The translations under genes and the position numbers were made by a program. Of a stretch of DNA of 64,000 nt, positions 35,486 through 44,630 are shown piece by piece. The notes beneath the pieces are model-generated. The model did no database searches, was not told the origin of the DNA, and was given only the letters and a program-made list of their open reading frames with translations. Origin of the DNA: Mumia xiangluensis (GTDB taxonomy: Bacteria > Actinomycetota > Actinomycetes > Propionibacteriales > Nocardioidaceae). The first letter of the stretch is position 1; every line of letters starts with the position of its first letter. The DNA lies in the NCBI RefSeq assembly GCF_010994095.1, contig NZ_WJYO01000001.1, positions 310,001-374,000 on the forward strand, in the 5' to 3' direction.

Positions 35486-36844
35486 GTGTCCACCGAAATC
35501 GTCGCGCTGGCCGCGCTCGCGCTGGTCTTCCTGATCGCGACCGTCCGCAGCATCAACATGGGCGCGCTCGCGCTCGTGGCTGCCTTCATCGTGGGCCTCA
35601 GCGTCTTCGGTGACGACACGGACGCGATCATCGCCGGATTCCCGGGAGACCTCTTCGTCATCCTGGTCGGTGTCACCTACCTCTTCGCGCTGGCGAAGAA
35701 CAACGGCACCGTCGACTGGATCGTCCACGGCGCCGTACGCGCCGTCCGCGGGCGGGTCGCCCTCGTCCCCTGGGCGATGTTCTTCGTCTGCGCCGTCGTC
35801 ACCGGGATCGGAGCAGTGAGCCCGGCGGCCGTCGCGATCGTCGCCCCGGTCGCGATGGGCTTCGCGCACCGCTACCGGATCCACCCGGTGATGATGGGCA
35901 TGATGGTCGTCCAGGGTGCGACCGGCGGCAGCTTCTCCCCGATCGGCATCTTCGGCAGCATCACCAACGGCGTCGTCGACTCCAACGACATCGAGGGCAG
36001 TGCGACGTTCCTGTTCTTCTCCGCGATGATCGCCGCGACCCTCGTCGCCACGATCACCTACTTCGTCTTCGGCGGCCGCGAGCTCATCGCGCGCGGCAAG
36101 GACGAGCGTGCCCTCGCCGAGATCGGCACGACCGCCGACGCGGCGAGCCACGCGGCGACCCGCGGCACGGTGACCGGCACGCCCACCTCGGTGGTCGAGC
36201 GCGGCCTCGGTCACGCCGACGGCGTCGACGCCACGGACGACGACACCCGCCTCAACGTCGAGCGGTCCACCACCCTCCTCGGTCTGCTCGCCCTCATCGT
36301 GGGAGCCCTCGCGTTCGACCTGGACGTCGGCTTCACCGCCCTGACCGTCGCGGTCGCGCTGACGCTGCTCTTCCCGCCGTCGGCGCGCGGCGCGGTCGAG
36401 AAGATCAGCTGGGGAACGATCCTGCTCGTGGGCGGCATCGTCACCTACGTCAACCTCCTGCAGAACCACGGCGTCGTCACCTGGCTCGGCGACCGGGTCG
36501 CCGAGGTCGGCGCGCCCTTGCTCGCGGCGCTGCTCATCTGCTTCATCGGTGCGGTCGTCTCGGCGTTCGCCTCGACCACCGGCATCATCGGTGCCCTGAT
36601 CCCGCTCGCCGTCCCGTTCCTGCTCACCGACCAGGTCAGCGCGATCGGCCTCATCGCCGCGCTCGCGATCTCCAGCTCGGTGGTCGACTGCAGCCCGTTC
36701 TCGACCAACGGCGCACTGATCGTCGCGAACTCCGACGAGAGCGAGCGCGAGATGGTCTTCAAGCGCCTGATGCAGTGGGGCATGTCCATCGTGGTGGTCG
36801 CCCCGATCGTCACGTGGGCGATCCTCGTCCTCCCGAGCGCGTGA
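35486..36844 (+). CDS. SLC13/MatC-like dicarboxylate carrier
   Basis: 452 aa with 11-12 predicted membrane helices. The N-terminus TVRSINMGALALVAAFIVG is the MatC_N domain found in malonate/dicarboxylate carriers, and the two halves each hold a helix-break motif (VSPAAVAIVAPVAMG and STTGIIGALIPLAVP). GTG start with GGGAGGGG upstream. Head gene of a four-gene plus-strand group and divergent from a GntR regulator, an arrangement like mat loci in rhizobia. Malonate or another small dicarboxylate is the likely cargo, not proven. Confidence 0.85.
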   Translation: MSTEIVALAALALVFLIATVRSINMGALALVAAFIVGLSVFGDDTDAIIAGFPGDLFVILVGVTYLFALAKNNGTVDWIVHGAVRAVRGRVALVPWAMFFVCAVVTGIGAVSPAAVAIVAPVAMGFAHRYRIHPVMMGMMVVQGATGGSFSPIGIFGSITNGVVDSNDIEGSATFLFFSAMIAATLVATITYFVFGGRELIARGKDERALAEIGTTADAASHAATRGTVTGTPTSVVERGLGHADGVDATDDDTRLNVERSTTLLGLLALIVGALAFDLDVGFTALTVAVALTLLFPPSARGAVEKISWGTILLVGGIVTYVNLLQNHGVVTWLGDRVAEVGAPLLAALLICFIGAVVSAFASTTGIIGALIPLAVPFLLTDQVSAIGLIAALAISSSVVDCSPFSTNGALIVANSDESEREMVFKRLMQWGMSIVVVAPIVTWAILVLPSA

Positions 36845-36851
36845 CCGGCCG

Positions 36852-37658
36852 ATGACGGACCCGGACCTCCCCCGCGAGGCGGACGGCGACCACGCCGCCC
36901 GCCTCCGGGCGTCGTTCACCGCGCAGGCCGCCACGTTCGAGGAGCCGACGCTCAACGCCGCATTCACGGCCGGGCTCGGCTGGCTCGTGGAGGCCGCGGC
37001 GCCGAGGGCGATCGACCGGTGCCTCGACCTCGCCGCGGGGACGGGGCTCGTCGGTCGAGCGCTCGCTCCCCACGTCGCCCACGTGACCTGCGTCGACGCC
37101 ACCCCGGCGATGCTCGCGCAGGGCCGTGCCGCCGCCGAGTCCGAGAGTCTCACCAACGTCGCGTTCGTGCTCGGCGACGCAACCGCGCCGGTCGTCCCGC
37201 CGGGGACGATCGACCTCGTCGTCACCCGCTTCTCGCTGCACCACGTCCCGGACCCGGAAGGGCTCCTGCGGGCGATGGTCGCCGCCTGCCGGCCGGGCGG
37301 CAGGATCGTGGTCCACGACCTCGCCTCCTCCCCCGACCCCGAGCTCGCCGCGTGCCAGGACGCGATCGAGACGTGGCGCGACGACTCCCACCTGCGGGCC
37401 CCCGTCGTCGGGGAGGTCGCCGACCTGCTGCGCCGGCTCGGTGCGCAGGTCGACCGCACCGACCAGCGCACGTACACCCGCCCGCTCGAGCCCTGGCTCG
37501 CCCAGTCCGTCACCGCACCCGACCGCGCCGAGCAGGTGCGGGCGGCGTTCGCGGACGAGCTCGCCGGAGGTCGTCCGACCGGCTTCCGCGCCGAGCAGCG
37601 CGAGGATGGGGTCTGGTTCACCCAGACCTGGGAGCTCACCGTCGCCCACCGACCCTGA
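36852..37658 (+). CDS. Class I SAM-dependent methyltransferase
   Basis: 268 aa. SAM-binding motif I DLAAGTGLVGRAL (about residues 57-69), motif II VTCVDATPAML, and post-motif region VTRFSLHHVPDPEGLLRAM, as in UbiE/Methyltransf_11 enzymes. Target unknown. 7 bp after the carrier gene, so in the same transcript. Its fit with acyl-CoA chemistry is not obvious. Confidence 0.9.
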   Translation: MTDPDLPREADGDHAARLRASFTAQAATFEEPTLNAAFTAGLGWLVEAAAPRAIDRCLDLAAGTGLVGRALAPHVAHVTCVDATPAMLAQGRAAAESESLTNVAFVLGDATAPVVPPGTIDLVVTRFSLHHVPDPEGLLRAMVAACRPGGRIVVHDLASSPDPELAACQDAIETWRDDSHLRAPVVGEVADLLRRLGAQVDRTDQRTYTRPLEPWLAQSVTAPDRAEQVRAAFADELAGGRPTGFRAEQREDGVWFTQTWELTVAHRP

Positions 37659-37728
37659 CCGACCGGCCGCAGCCACCGCCGTACCCGATCCGCCGCACCA
37701 CCGTCCCACCGATCAGCAGGAGCACCGC

Positions 37729-38898
37729 ATGCTGTCCGACATCGTCGTCCTCGACCTCACCCGCGCCCTTGCGGGCCCGCACGCCGCGATGATGCTCGGC
37801 GACCTCGGCGCCCGCGTCATCAAGGTCGAGTCGCTCACCGGCGACGACACCCGAGGCTGGGGCCCGCCGTTCGTCGGCGAGCCCGGCGACGAGGAGTCGA
37901 CCTACTTCCTCTCGTGCAACCGCAACAAGGAGTCGGTGACCGCCGACCTCAAGAGCGACGCAGGCAAGGACCTCCTGACGCGGCTCGTACGCCAGGCCGA
38001 CGTCCTGCTGGAGAACTTCCGCCCCGGTGTGCTCGCCCGGCTCGGGTTCTCCGAGGAGCGGCTGCACGAGCTCAACCCGCGCCTCGTGATCTGCGCGATC
38101 ACCGGCTTCGGGCACGACGGACCGGAAGGCGGTCGCGCAGGCTACGACCAGATCGCGCAGGGCGAGGCCGGACTGATGAGCATCACCGGCCCGTCCCCCG
38201 ACGAGCCGACGAAGGTCGGCGTGCCGATCGGCGACCTGCTGGCCGGCATGAACGCCGCGTACGGCGTGGTCGCCGCGCTGCACGAGCGCAACACCACCGG
38301 GCGCGGACGCGTCGTGCGCACCAGCCTGCTCGCGAGCATCGTCGGAGTGCACGCCTTCCAGGGGACACGGTGGACGGTCGCCGGAGAGGTCCCGCGCGGG
38401 ATGGGCAACCACCATCCGTCGATCGCGCCGTACGGGCTGTTCCGTACGGCGGGGTCGCCCGTGCAGATCGCCGTCGGCAGCGAGGGGCTGTGGGCCCGGT
38501 TCGCGCCGCTGATCGGGCTCGACGCCGACGCTGCGCCGTACGCGACCAACCCGGACCGCGTCCGGCGACGCACGGACCTCACGGCACTGATCGAGGAGCG
38601 GTTCGCGGCAGAGGGCGCCGAGGCGTGGCTCGCCCGGCTGGCCGAGGCGGGGGTGCCGGCGGGCAAGGTGCGCACGCTCGACGACGTCTACACCTGGGAC
38701 CAGACGCTCTCCCAAGGGCTGCTCATCGACGTCGACCACGCGAGCCTCGGGACCGTCCAGCTCCCCGGGCCCGCGCTGCGGTTCGACGACAACCCGTACG
38801 CAGGAGCGCGCGAGACGCATCTCGCTCCCCCACGGCTCGGGCAGCACAACGAGTCGGTCGCCGCATGGCTCGACGCCCGCGAGGCGGACGACGAATGA
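37729..38898 (+). CDS. CaiB/BaiF family CoA-transferase
   Basis: 389 aa type III CoA-transferase. N-terminus LSDIVVLDLTRALAGPHAAMML; catalytic aspartate D140 in GYDQIAQGEAG; LLENFRPGVLARLG is the CoA-binding signature. The stop overlaps the next ATG by 4 bp. In context with a MatC-type carrier and a carboxyltransferase it may move CoA onto an imported dicarboxylate such as malonate. ATG 37729 with AGGAG upstream; the frame is open further upstream over the methyltransferase gene. Confidence 0.92.
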   Translation: MLSDIVVLDLTRALAGPHAAMMLGDLGARVIKVESLTGDDTRGWGPPFVGEPGDEESTYFLSCNRNKESVTADLKSDAGKDLLTRLVRQADVLLENFRPGVLARLGFSEERLHELNPRLVICAITGFGHDGPEGGRAGYDQIAQGEAGLMSITGPSPDEPTKVGVPIGDLLAGMNAAYGVVAALHERNTTGRGRVVRTSLLASIVGVHAFQGTRWTVAGEVPRGMGNHHPSIAPYGLFRTAGSPVQIAVGSEGLWARFAPLIGLDADAAPYATNPDRVRRRTDLTALIEERFAAEGAEAWLARLAEAGVPAGKVRTLDDVYTWDQTLSQGLLIDVDHASLGTVQLPGPALRFDDNPYAGARETHLAPPRLGQHNESVAAWLDAREADDE

Positions 38899-40406
38899 GC
38901 ACACGTCTCGGTGGCCAGGCGCTGATCGACCTGGTCCTCGACACCGGCTCGTTCCATTCCTGGGACGTCCCGGTCGTACGCGGCGCGGTCGACGAGGCGT
39001 ACGCGGCCGACCTCACCCGTGCCGCGGAACGCGCGGGCACCGACGAGGCCGTCCTCACGGGCGAGGGGACGATCCGGGGACGCCGGGTCGCCGTGCTCGT
39101 CGGCGAGTTCGGATTCCTCGCGGGCTCCATCGGGGTCGACGCGGCGGAGCGCCTCACGGTCGCGATCGAACGTGCCACCGCCGAAGGGCTCCCGCTGCTC
39201 GCGGCACCCGTGTCGGGCGGCACCCGGATGCAGGAGGGCACGCCCGCCTTCGTGCGGATGGTCCAGATCACCGCGGCGATCTGCGCGCACAAGGACGCCG
39301 GCCTCCCCTACCTCGTCTACCTGCGCAACCCCACCACCGGCGGTGTGATGGCGTCGTGGGGCTCGCTCGGCCACATCACGGTCGCCGAGCCCGGCGCGCT
39401 GCTCGGATTCCTCGGTCCACGGGTCTACGAGGCGCTGTACGGCGAGGCGTTCCCCGAAGGCGTACAGACGGCGGAGAACCTGTACGCGCACGGGATCGTC
39501 GACGCGGTCCTGCCGCCTGAGGAGCTGGCTGACATCGTCGACCGGGCGCTGCGCGTGCTGCAGACGCCGAGGCCGGCGGCCGGTCCGCCTGCCGAGCAGG
39601 CCCCGCAGGCCGAGCAGACCCCCGTCCCTCCCTCCGACCCGTGGGAGTCCGTCGTCGCGTCGCGGCGCGAGGAGCGTCCCGGCGTCCGCGCGCTGCTGCG
39701 CCACGGGGCTGGCGACGTGGTCCCGCTCAACGGCACCGGGCAGGGCGAGGCGGGCCACGGTCTCGTGCTCGCCCTGGTGCGTTTCGGCGAGGCTCCGGCC
39801 GTCCTGCTCGGACAGGACCGGCGCGAGCAGACGACCGTACGCCCGCTCGGTCCCGATGCCCTGCGCGAGGCGCGCCGTGGGATGCGGCTGGCGGCCGAGC
39901 TCGGGCTGCCGCTGGTCAGCGTCATCGACACCCCGGGCGCTGCGCTGTCGGTCGACGCCGAGCAGGGCGGCCTCGCCGGTGAGATCGCTCGCTCGCTCGC
40001 CGACATGGTGACGCTGCGGGTCCCGACGCTGACCGTGCTGCTCGGGCAGGGCACCGGCGGTGGTGCGCTCGCGCTGCTTCCCGCCGACCGTGTCGTCGCC
40101 GCGGAGCACGCCTGGCTCTCCCCGCTGCCGCCGGAGGGCGCGAGCGCGATCGTCCACCGCACCCCCGACCGGGCGGCGGAGATGGCGCGGGCCCAGCGGG
40201 TCGGCGCGGCGGCCCTCACCGACGACGGTGTCGTGGACCGCGTGGTCGCCGAGAGCCCGGATGCCGCCGACGAGCCCGAGGCGTTCTGCCGACGGGTGGG
40301 GGCCGTCGTCGAGGAGGAGCTCGCGACGCTGTGCGCCATCGACGACGGCGCACGCCGCGCGGCGCGGCGTGCGCGCTTCCGGCACGGGCTCGCAGCACCC
40401 CGGTGA
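38895..40406 (+). CDS. Fused AccD-AccA-type carboxyltransferase
   Basis: 503 aa. First half (about 1-225) is AccD-like: LAGSIGVDAAERLTVAIERA and GSLGHITVAEPGALLGFLGP, but without the four-cysteine zinc ribbon of E. coli AccD. Proline-rich linker about 225-250. Second half is AccA-like: ARRGMRLAAELGLPLVSVIDTPGAALS and GGALALLPADRVVAAEHAW. Such fusions either complete an acetyl-CoA carboxylase or run in reverse on malonyl-CoA. With no biotin carboxylase or BCCP gene here, a decarboxylating or transcarboxylating role is plausible (compare MdcD/MdcE). Translationally coupled to the CoA-transferase. Confidence 0.85.
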   Translation: MSTRLGGQALIDLVLDTGSFHSWDVPVVRGAVDEAYAADLTRAAERAGTDEAVLTGEGTIRGRRVAVLVGEFGFLAGSIGVDAAERLTVAIERATAEGLPLLAAPVSGGTRMQEGTPAFVRMVQITAAICAHKDAGLPYLVYLRNPTTGGVMASWGSLGHITVAEPGALLGFLGPRVYEALYGEAFPEGVQTAENLYAHGIVDAVLPPEELADIVDRALRVLQTPRPAAGPPAEQAPQAEQTPVPPSDPWESVVASRREERPGVRALLRHGAGDVVPLNGTGQGEAGHGLVLALVRFGEAPAVLLGQDRREQTTVRPLGPDALREARRGMRLAAELGLPLVSVIDTPGAALSVDAEQGGLAGEIARSLADMVTLRVPTLTVLLGQGTGGGALALLPADRVVAAEHAWLSPLPPEGASAIVHRTPDRAAEMARAQRVGAAALTDDGVVDRVVAESPDAADEPEAFCRRVGAVVEEELATLCAIDDGARRAARRARFRHGLAAPR

Positions 40407-40446
40407 CGACAGCGCCGGCAGTGACGTCGGCGCCGACAGCGCCGCC

Positions 40447-40926
40447 TCACCCGCGCGGGTACGCGGCCGCGAGGCGCCGGTGCCGGTGCGCGAAGAGCGC
40501 GTCCACGATCCGGGTCGTGATCCCGTCCACACCCGGCACCGCGGCCAGCCCCGGGCGTACGGAGAAGGTCAGGACGTCCCGCAGCTCGCACGCGTCGTCG
40601 GTGAGCGGACGCACCGCACGCTGGTGCTCCCACCGGCCGAGGGTCAGCATCCGCGAGCGCTCGTGGAAGCACAGGTCGCCGATCTCCACGATCGTCATGT
40701 CGTCGAACTCGACCGGCAGCGCGCCGCCGAGCAGCACCCACGCCTTGCCGAGCGGCCTCCCGACGACGCCGTCGGCATCGGCGAGGGTCTTGCCGCGCAG
40801 TCCGGGCGGCACCGTCATCGAGAGCCAGGGGGCGAGTTCGAAGGTGACCCCCTCCGGGGTCGTCGCACGGGCCCACACCTGTGCGGCCGGCGCCGGCAGG
40901 ACGACGCGGCGGTCGACGACGGGCAC
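40447..40926 (-). CDS. SRPBCC-like small protein
   Basis: 159 aa. The start PVVDRRVVLPAPAAQVWARATTP and the pattern FELAPWLSMTVPP followed by FDDMTIVEIG, LRDVLTFSVRPGL are like START/SRPBCC ligand-binding folds (polyketide-cyclase-like), without recognisable catalytic residues. GTG start 3 bp after the USP stop, so it belongs to the minus-strand group with the USP and permease. Function unknown. Confidence 0.6.
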   Translation of the reverse strand: MPVVDRRVVLPAPAAQVWARATTPEGVTFELAPWLSMTVPPGLRGKTLADADGVVGRPLGKAWVLLGGALPVEFDDMTIVEIGDLCFHERSRMLTLGRWEHQRAVRPLTDDACELRDVLTFSVRPGLAAVPGVDGITTRIVDALFAHRHRRLAAAYPRG

Positions 40927-40929
40927 GGG

Positions 40930-41814
40930 CTACCTCCGCGGGAGCGTGATCACGGGGACCGGGACCTGTCCCATGATGCGGGGTGCGTTGGACCCGAGGA
41001 AGATCCGCCGCACCGGACCCTCGCGGCTCGACGTCATCACGAGGAGGTCGCCTTCGCGCCAGTGCACCTTGTCGACCGCGCCGCGCCAGGAGTCGGCGAC
41101 GACGACGAACCGGTCGGTCACCTGCACACCGGCCGCCTCGACGAGCGCTGCCGCACGGTCGTGGAGCGCGTCGATCCCCTCACGCCACACGTCGTAGACG
41201 GCATCGTCCGCGCGGCGCCCGCCGCCGTCGGGGAACGCCGGCAGACGCCGTACGCCGAAGGTGGCGAGCGCGACTCCGACGCCGGCGTGGCGGGCGAGCA
41301 GCGTGGTCGAGTCGAGGGCTGCCTGCGCTCCGTCGTCGGAGTCGATCGCGAGGACCAGCCGCTCGAGGCGGTCCGTCGGCTCCGACCAGAACGACCGCGG
41401 TGCGATCACGACCGGGAGCGACGACCGGTGGAGCAGCCAGGTGCTCACGCTGCCGAGCGCGATGTGCCCCATCCGTGCGTCCCCGGCCGACCCGACGACG
41501 AGCATCGTCGCCTCGGCGCGCTCGGCCTGCGCGACGAGCTCGCGCGGGACGGAGCGAGCCGTTCGCACGACGGCGTCGACGCGCACCTCCGGAGGCGGGA
41601 CCGTGCGCGCCTCGGCGATCGCCTCGGCCGCGACCGCCTCGAGGTGGCGACGCCAGTCGGCGTCCGCGCCGGAGGTCGCCGACGCTCGACCCCACGCGTC
41701 CGGGACCACGCAGCACAGCAGGAGGTCCTGGCGGGTCGATGCCGCGATCCGGCCGGCGAGGTGCACCGCGCCCGCGCCCCGCCCGTCGGGCCCGATCCCC
41801 GCGACCACCGTCAC
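40930..41814 (-). CDS. Tandem universal stress protein
   Basis: 294 aa, two USP domains. The first ends LVVGSAGDARMGHIALGSVSTWLLHRSSLPVVI, the ATP-binding GxxGxxxxGS-type loop; the second (from RLERLVLAIDSDDGA) ends LVMTSSREGPVRRIFLGSNAPRIM. GTG start overlaps the permease stop by 4 bp, so stress signalling and amino-acid uptake are co-expressed. Confidence 0.92.
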   Translation of the reverse strand: MTVVAGIGPDGRGAGAVHLAGRIAASTRQDLLLCCVVPDAWGRASATSGADADWRRHLEAVAAEAIAEARTVPPPEVRVDAVVRTARSVPRELVAQAERAEATMLVVGSAGDARMGHIALGSVSTWLLHRSSLPVVIAPRSFWSEPTDRLERLVLAIDSDDGAQAALDSTTLLARHAGVGVALATFGVRRLPAFPDGGGRRADDAVYDVWREGIDALHDRAAALVEAAGVQVTDRFVVVADSWRGAVDKVHWREGDLLVMTSSREGPVRRIFLGSNAPRIMGQVPVPVITLPRR

Positions 41815-43235
41815 GGTGCGACCGCCTCGTCGTCACCGGTGGTACGGCGCAGCGTCGAACGCTTGAAGCCGTACGAGAAGTAGAAGGCCAGCACGACCGC
41901 GATCCAGACGAGGAACACCACCCACGTCACCAGGGCCAGCCCGGTGATCACGTACAGGCATGCCGCGATCGAGAGCAGCGGCAGGACCGGGTAGAACGGC
42001 ACCCGGAAGGTGCGCTCGAGGTCGGGGGCGCGACGACGCAGGATGATGACGCCGGCCGCGACGACCATGAACGCGACCAGCGTCCCGATGCTCACCGTGT
42101 CGAGGAGCCACTCCAGCGGGACGAAGCCGGCGATGAGCGCGACGACCGACGCCACGATGATCGTGTTCGGGACCGGGGTCAGCGTCCGAGGATTCACGCG
42201 CGCGAAGATCGGCGGCAGCATCCGGTCGCGTCCCATCGTGAAGAGGATGCGCGTCTGCCCGTACAGCACGACCAAGGTGATGCTGAAGATCGAGATGACC
42301 GCGCCGGCTGCGAGGACCGTGCTCGGCCAGGTCGATCCGGTGACGTTCTCCAGGATCTGCGCGAGCCCGGCCTGCTGGCCCTCGAAGTCCTGCCACGGCT
42401 GCGCCGCGACCGCGGTCAGAGCGACCGCGACGTAGAGCGTCGAGACGATGACGAGCGACCAGATGATCGCGCGCGGCATCGTGCGTGCCGGGTCCTTCAC
42501 CTCGTCACCGGCGGTGGACACGGCGTCGAGGCCGATGTAGGAGAAGAAGATCGTCGCCGACGCCGTCTGGATGCCCGCGACACCGAACGGTGCGAAGTCC
42601 GAGAGGTTGTCGCTGTCCCAGCCGGTCGCGGCGATCGCGATGAACAGCACGAGCACGCCGACCTTGATGGCGACCATGATCGTGTTGACCGTCGCCGACT
42701 CGCTCGCACCGCGGATCAGCAGCATCGCGCACAGCGCGACCAGGATCATCGCCGGGAGGTTGACGATGCCGCCGGCCTCCGGCGCGTACGACAGGTCGTG
42801 CGGGATCTCGACGCCGAACAGGTTGTCGAGGAGCTGGTTGAGGTACTCAGACCAGCCGACGGCGACGGCGGACGCCGAGACGCCGTACTCCAGGAGCAGG
42901 CACGCCGCGACGATCATCGCGACCACCTCTCCGAGGGTGGCGTAGGCGTAGGAGTACGACGAGCCCGAGACCGGCACGCTGCCCGCGAGCTCGGCGTAGC
43001 AGAGGGCGGTCAGCCCGGCCGTGACGGCCGCGATCACGAACGACACGACGACGGCCGGGCCCGCGTCGGGCACCGCGGTCGTGAGGACGAAGAAGATCCC
43101 CGTGCCGACCGTCGCCCCGACCCCGAACCCGATCAGCTGGACGAGCCCGATGGTGCGCTTGAGGCCTTCCTCGGTGTGCGGGTGCCGGCCCACCGGCATG
43201 CGCCGGAAGATCTGCGACGTGAACGAGTCGGCCAT
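41811..43235 (-). CDS. APC-superfamily amino acid permease (CAT type)
   Basis: 474 aa, 12 predicted helices. LVQLIGFGVGATVGTGIFFV is the TM1 substrate motif (GxGxGTGIF), and DEVKDPARTMPRAI the conserved loop. Probably imports a cationic or neutral amino acid (YhdG/CAT-like). The last gene's stop overlaps the USP gene. Upstream 43236-43325 contains only a REP element. Confidence 0.9.
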   Translation of the reverse strand: MADSFTSQIFRRMPVGRHPHTEEGLKRTIGLVQLIGFGVGATVGTGIFFVLTTAVPDAGPAVVVSFVIAAVTAGLTALCYAELAGSVPVSGSSYSYAYATLGEVVAMIVAACLLLEYGVSASAVAVGWSEYLNQLLDNLFGVEIPHDLSYAPEAGGIVNLPAMILVALCAMLLIRGASESATVNTIMVAIKVGVLVLFIAIAATGWDSDNLSDFAPFGVAGIQTASATIFFSYIGLDAVSTAGDEVKDPARTMPRAIIWSLVIVSTLYVAVALTAVAAQPWQDFEGQQAGLAQILENVTGSTWPSTVLAAGAVISIFSITLVVLYGQTRILFTMGRDRMLPPIFARVNPRTLTPVPNTIIVASVVALIAGFVPLEWLLDTVSIGTLVAFMVVAAGVIILRRRAPDLERTFRVPFYPVLPLLSIAACLYVITGLALVTWVVFLVWIAVVLAFYFSYGFKRSTLRRTTGDDEAVAP

Positions 43236-43286
43236 GTCTGATCAAACGCACGACTGCGAGGGCTCCGCAAGCCGGAGAGGGTCGGG

Positions 43287-43319
43287 TTTTCGACTCGCTT
43301 CGCTCGCTCAACCAGCGGG
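43287..43319. repeat. REP-like element, type B (intact form)
   Basis: TTTTCGACTCGC, then TTCGCTCGCTCAACC, then AGCGGG, in the gap between the ankyrin lipoprotein stop and the permease start. The inner part GCTCGC-type sequence pairs with GCGAGC-type sequence elsewhere, giving weak hairpin potential. Reference copy for the in-gene elements at 14264 and 45569. Confidence 0.75.
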
Positions 43320-43325
43320 GGAAGC

Positions 43326-44630
43326 TCAGCGCGCCGCGGCGGCGAGGTCCCGCGCGATCACGTCGAACCCGCGCGACCGCGCGTGGTCCAGCGCCGTACG
43401 GCCGTCGCGGTCGCCGATCGACGTGTCGACGCCGGCGTCGATCAGGGTCCGCACGATCTGCTGGTACGGCCGCGACCCGTCGCCGAGGATCACCGCCTCG
43501 AGCAGCGCGGTCCAGCCCAGGTCGTTGACGTGGTCGAGGTCGACGCCGGTGCGGACGACCCTGCGGACGTAGTCGACGTGCCCGCGCTCGGAGGCGGGGA
43601 TCGGCGACAGTCCGCCGAACCGGTTCTTGATCGTGAGGTCGGGCCGAGCCGGCAGCAGGATCTCCAGCATCTCGACGCTCCCGGTCACGCCGGTGACGAG
43701 CCACGGGGTGTCGTGCCGGTAGTCGAGCGCGTCGGGGTCTGCGCCGAGGTTCACGAGCAGCCGCGCTACCGCGGTCCGGTCGCCCGCGCTGGCGAGCAGG
43801 AGCGGTGTCTGCTGCCGGTCGTTGCGGGTCTCGAGGTCGGCGCCGGCGCGCAGCGCGAGGGCTGCCGCGTCGGGGTCGCCCTTCTCGGCGGCCCGCAGCA
43901 GACGCGCATTCGCCTGCGCGCGCGGGACGCGCTCGGCGTCGGCCGCTCGTCGAAGCAGCCCGGCCTGCGCGTCGAGCCCGCGGCTGCGGGCGTGCTGCAG
44001 CGGCGACACCCCGTCACGGGCCGACGGCACGGTCACGTCGGCACCTGCGGCCACCAGGACGCGTACGGTGTCGACGTAGTCAGCGGCCCGCTCCGCCTTG
44101 GCGAAGACCAGGGCCTCGTGCAGCGCGACCCAGCCGAGGTTGTTGACGTGGTCCAGCGAGATCCCGGCCTGGACGAGGCGGCCGACGATGTCGGCGTGCC
44201 CCCGCTCGGCGGCACGGATCAGGCCGGTGCCGTCGAAGGAGTCGAGGCTCTCGACGTCCGCGCCGCGCGCGAGCGTCAGCTCGAGGAGGCGGAGGTAGCC
44301 CTCGCTGGTGGCCACGAGGTACGCGCTCTGGACCGTGTCGTCCAACGCGTTGACGTCCGCGCCCGCATCGATGAGGCGACGCGCCTCGGCGACGTCGTTC
44401 TTCCACGCCGCGTCGAGAAGGCGGGAGTCGAGCTCGTCCTGGGAGAGTTTCACGGAGGGGTCCTTCGCGGGGGGAGCCGTGGTCGGGCTCGCGGGGGCGG
44501 ACGGCGTCGGGGACGGTACGGCGGTGGTGGCCGTGGACGGGGTCGGCTCCTGCGTCGTGGGTTCCGACGTGGCGCAGCCGGTGAGGCCGACGGCGAGTGC
44601 GGCGAGGACGACAGCGGCGCGGGTCATCAT
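43326..44630 (-). CDS. Ankyrin-repeat lipoprotein
   Basis: 434 aa. Signal peptide MMTRAAVVLAALAVGLTGC with lipobox Cys 19, then a Pro/Thr/Ser-rich tether (about 20-58), then ankyrin repeats to the end (typical ARRLIDAGADVNALD, LVQAGISLDHVNNLGW, LLVNLGADPDALD). The ankyrin part is an internal duplication: GH(A/V)D.V......DLDHVN.LGW.AL and D.ARSRG.D occur in both halves. Probably a surface-anchored protein-binding scaffold. ATG overlaps the GntR stop by 4 bp, an odd operon partner. Confidence 0.88.
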   Translation of the reverse strand: MMTRAAVVLAALAVGLTGCATSEPTTQEPTPSTATTAVPSPTPSAPASPTTAPPAKDPSVKLSQDELDSRLLDAAWKNDVAEARRLIDAGADVNALDDTVQSAYLVATSEGYLRLLELTLARGADVESLDSFDGTGLIRAAERGHADIVGRLVQAGISLDHVNNLGWVALHEALVFAKAERAADYVDTVRVLVAAGADVTVPSARDGVSPLQHARSRGLDAQAGLLRRAADAERVPRAQANARLLRAAEKGDPDAAALALRAGADLETRNDRQQTPLLLASAGDRTAVARLLVNLGADPDALDYRHDTPWLVTGVTGSVEMLEILLPARPDLTIKNRFGGLSPIPASERGHVDYVRRVVRTGVDLDHVNDLGWTALLEAVILGDGSRPYQQIVRTLIDAGVDTSIGDRDGRTALDHARSRGFDVIARDLAAAAR

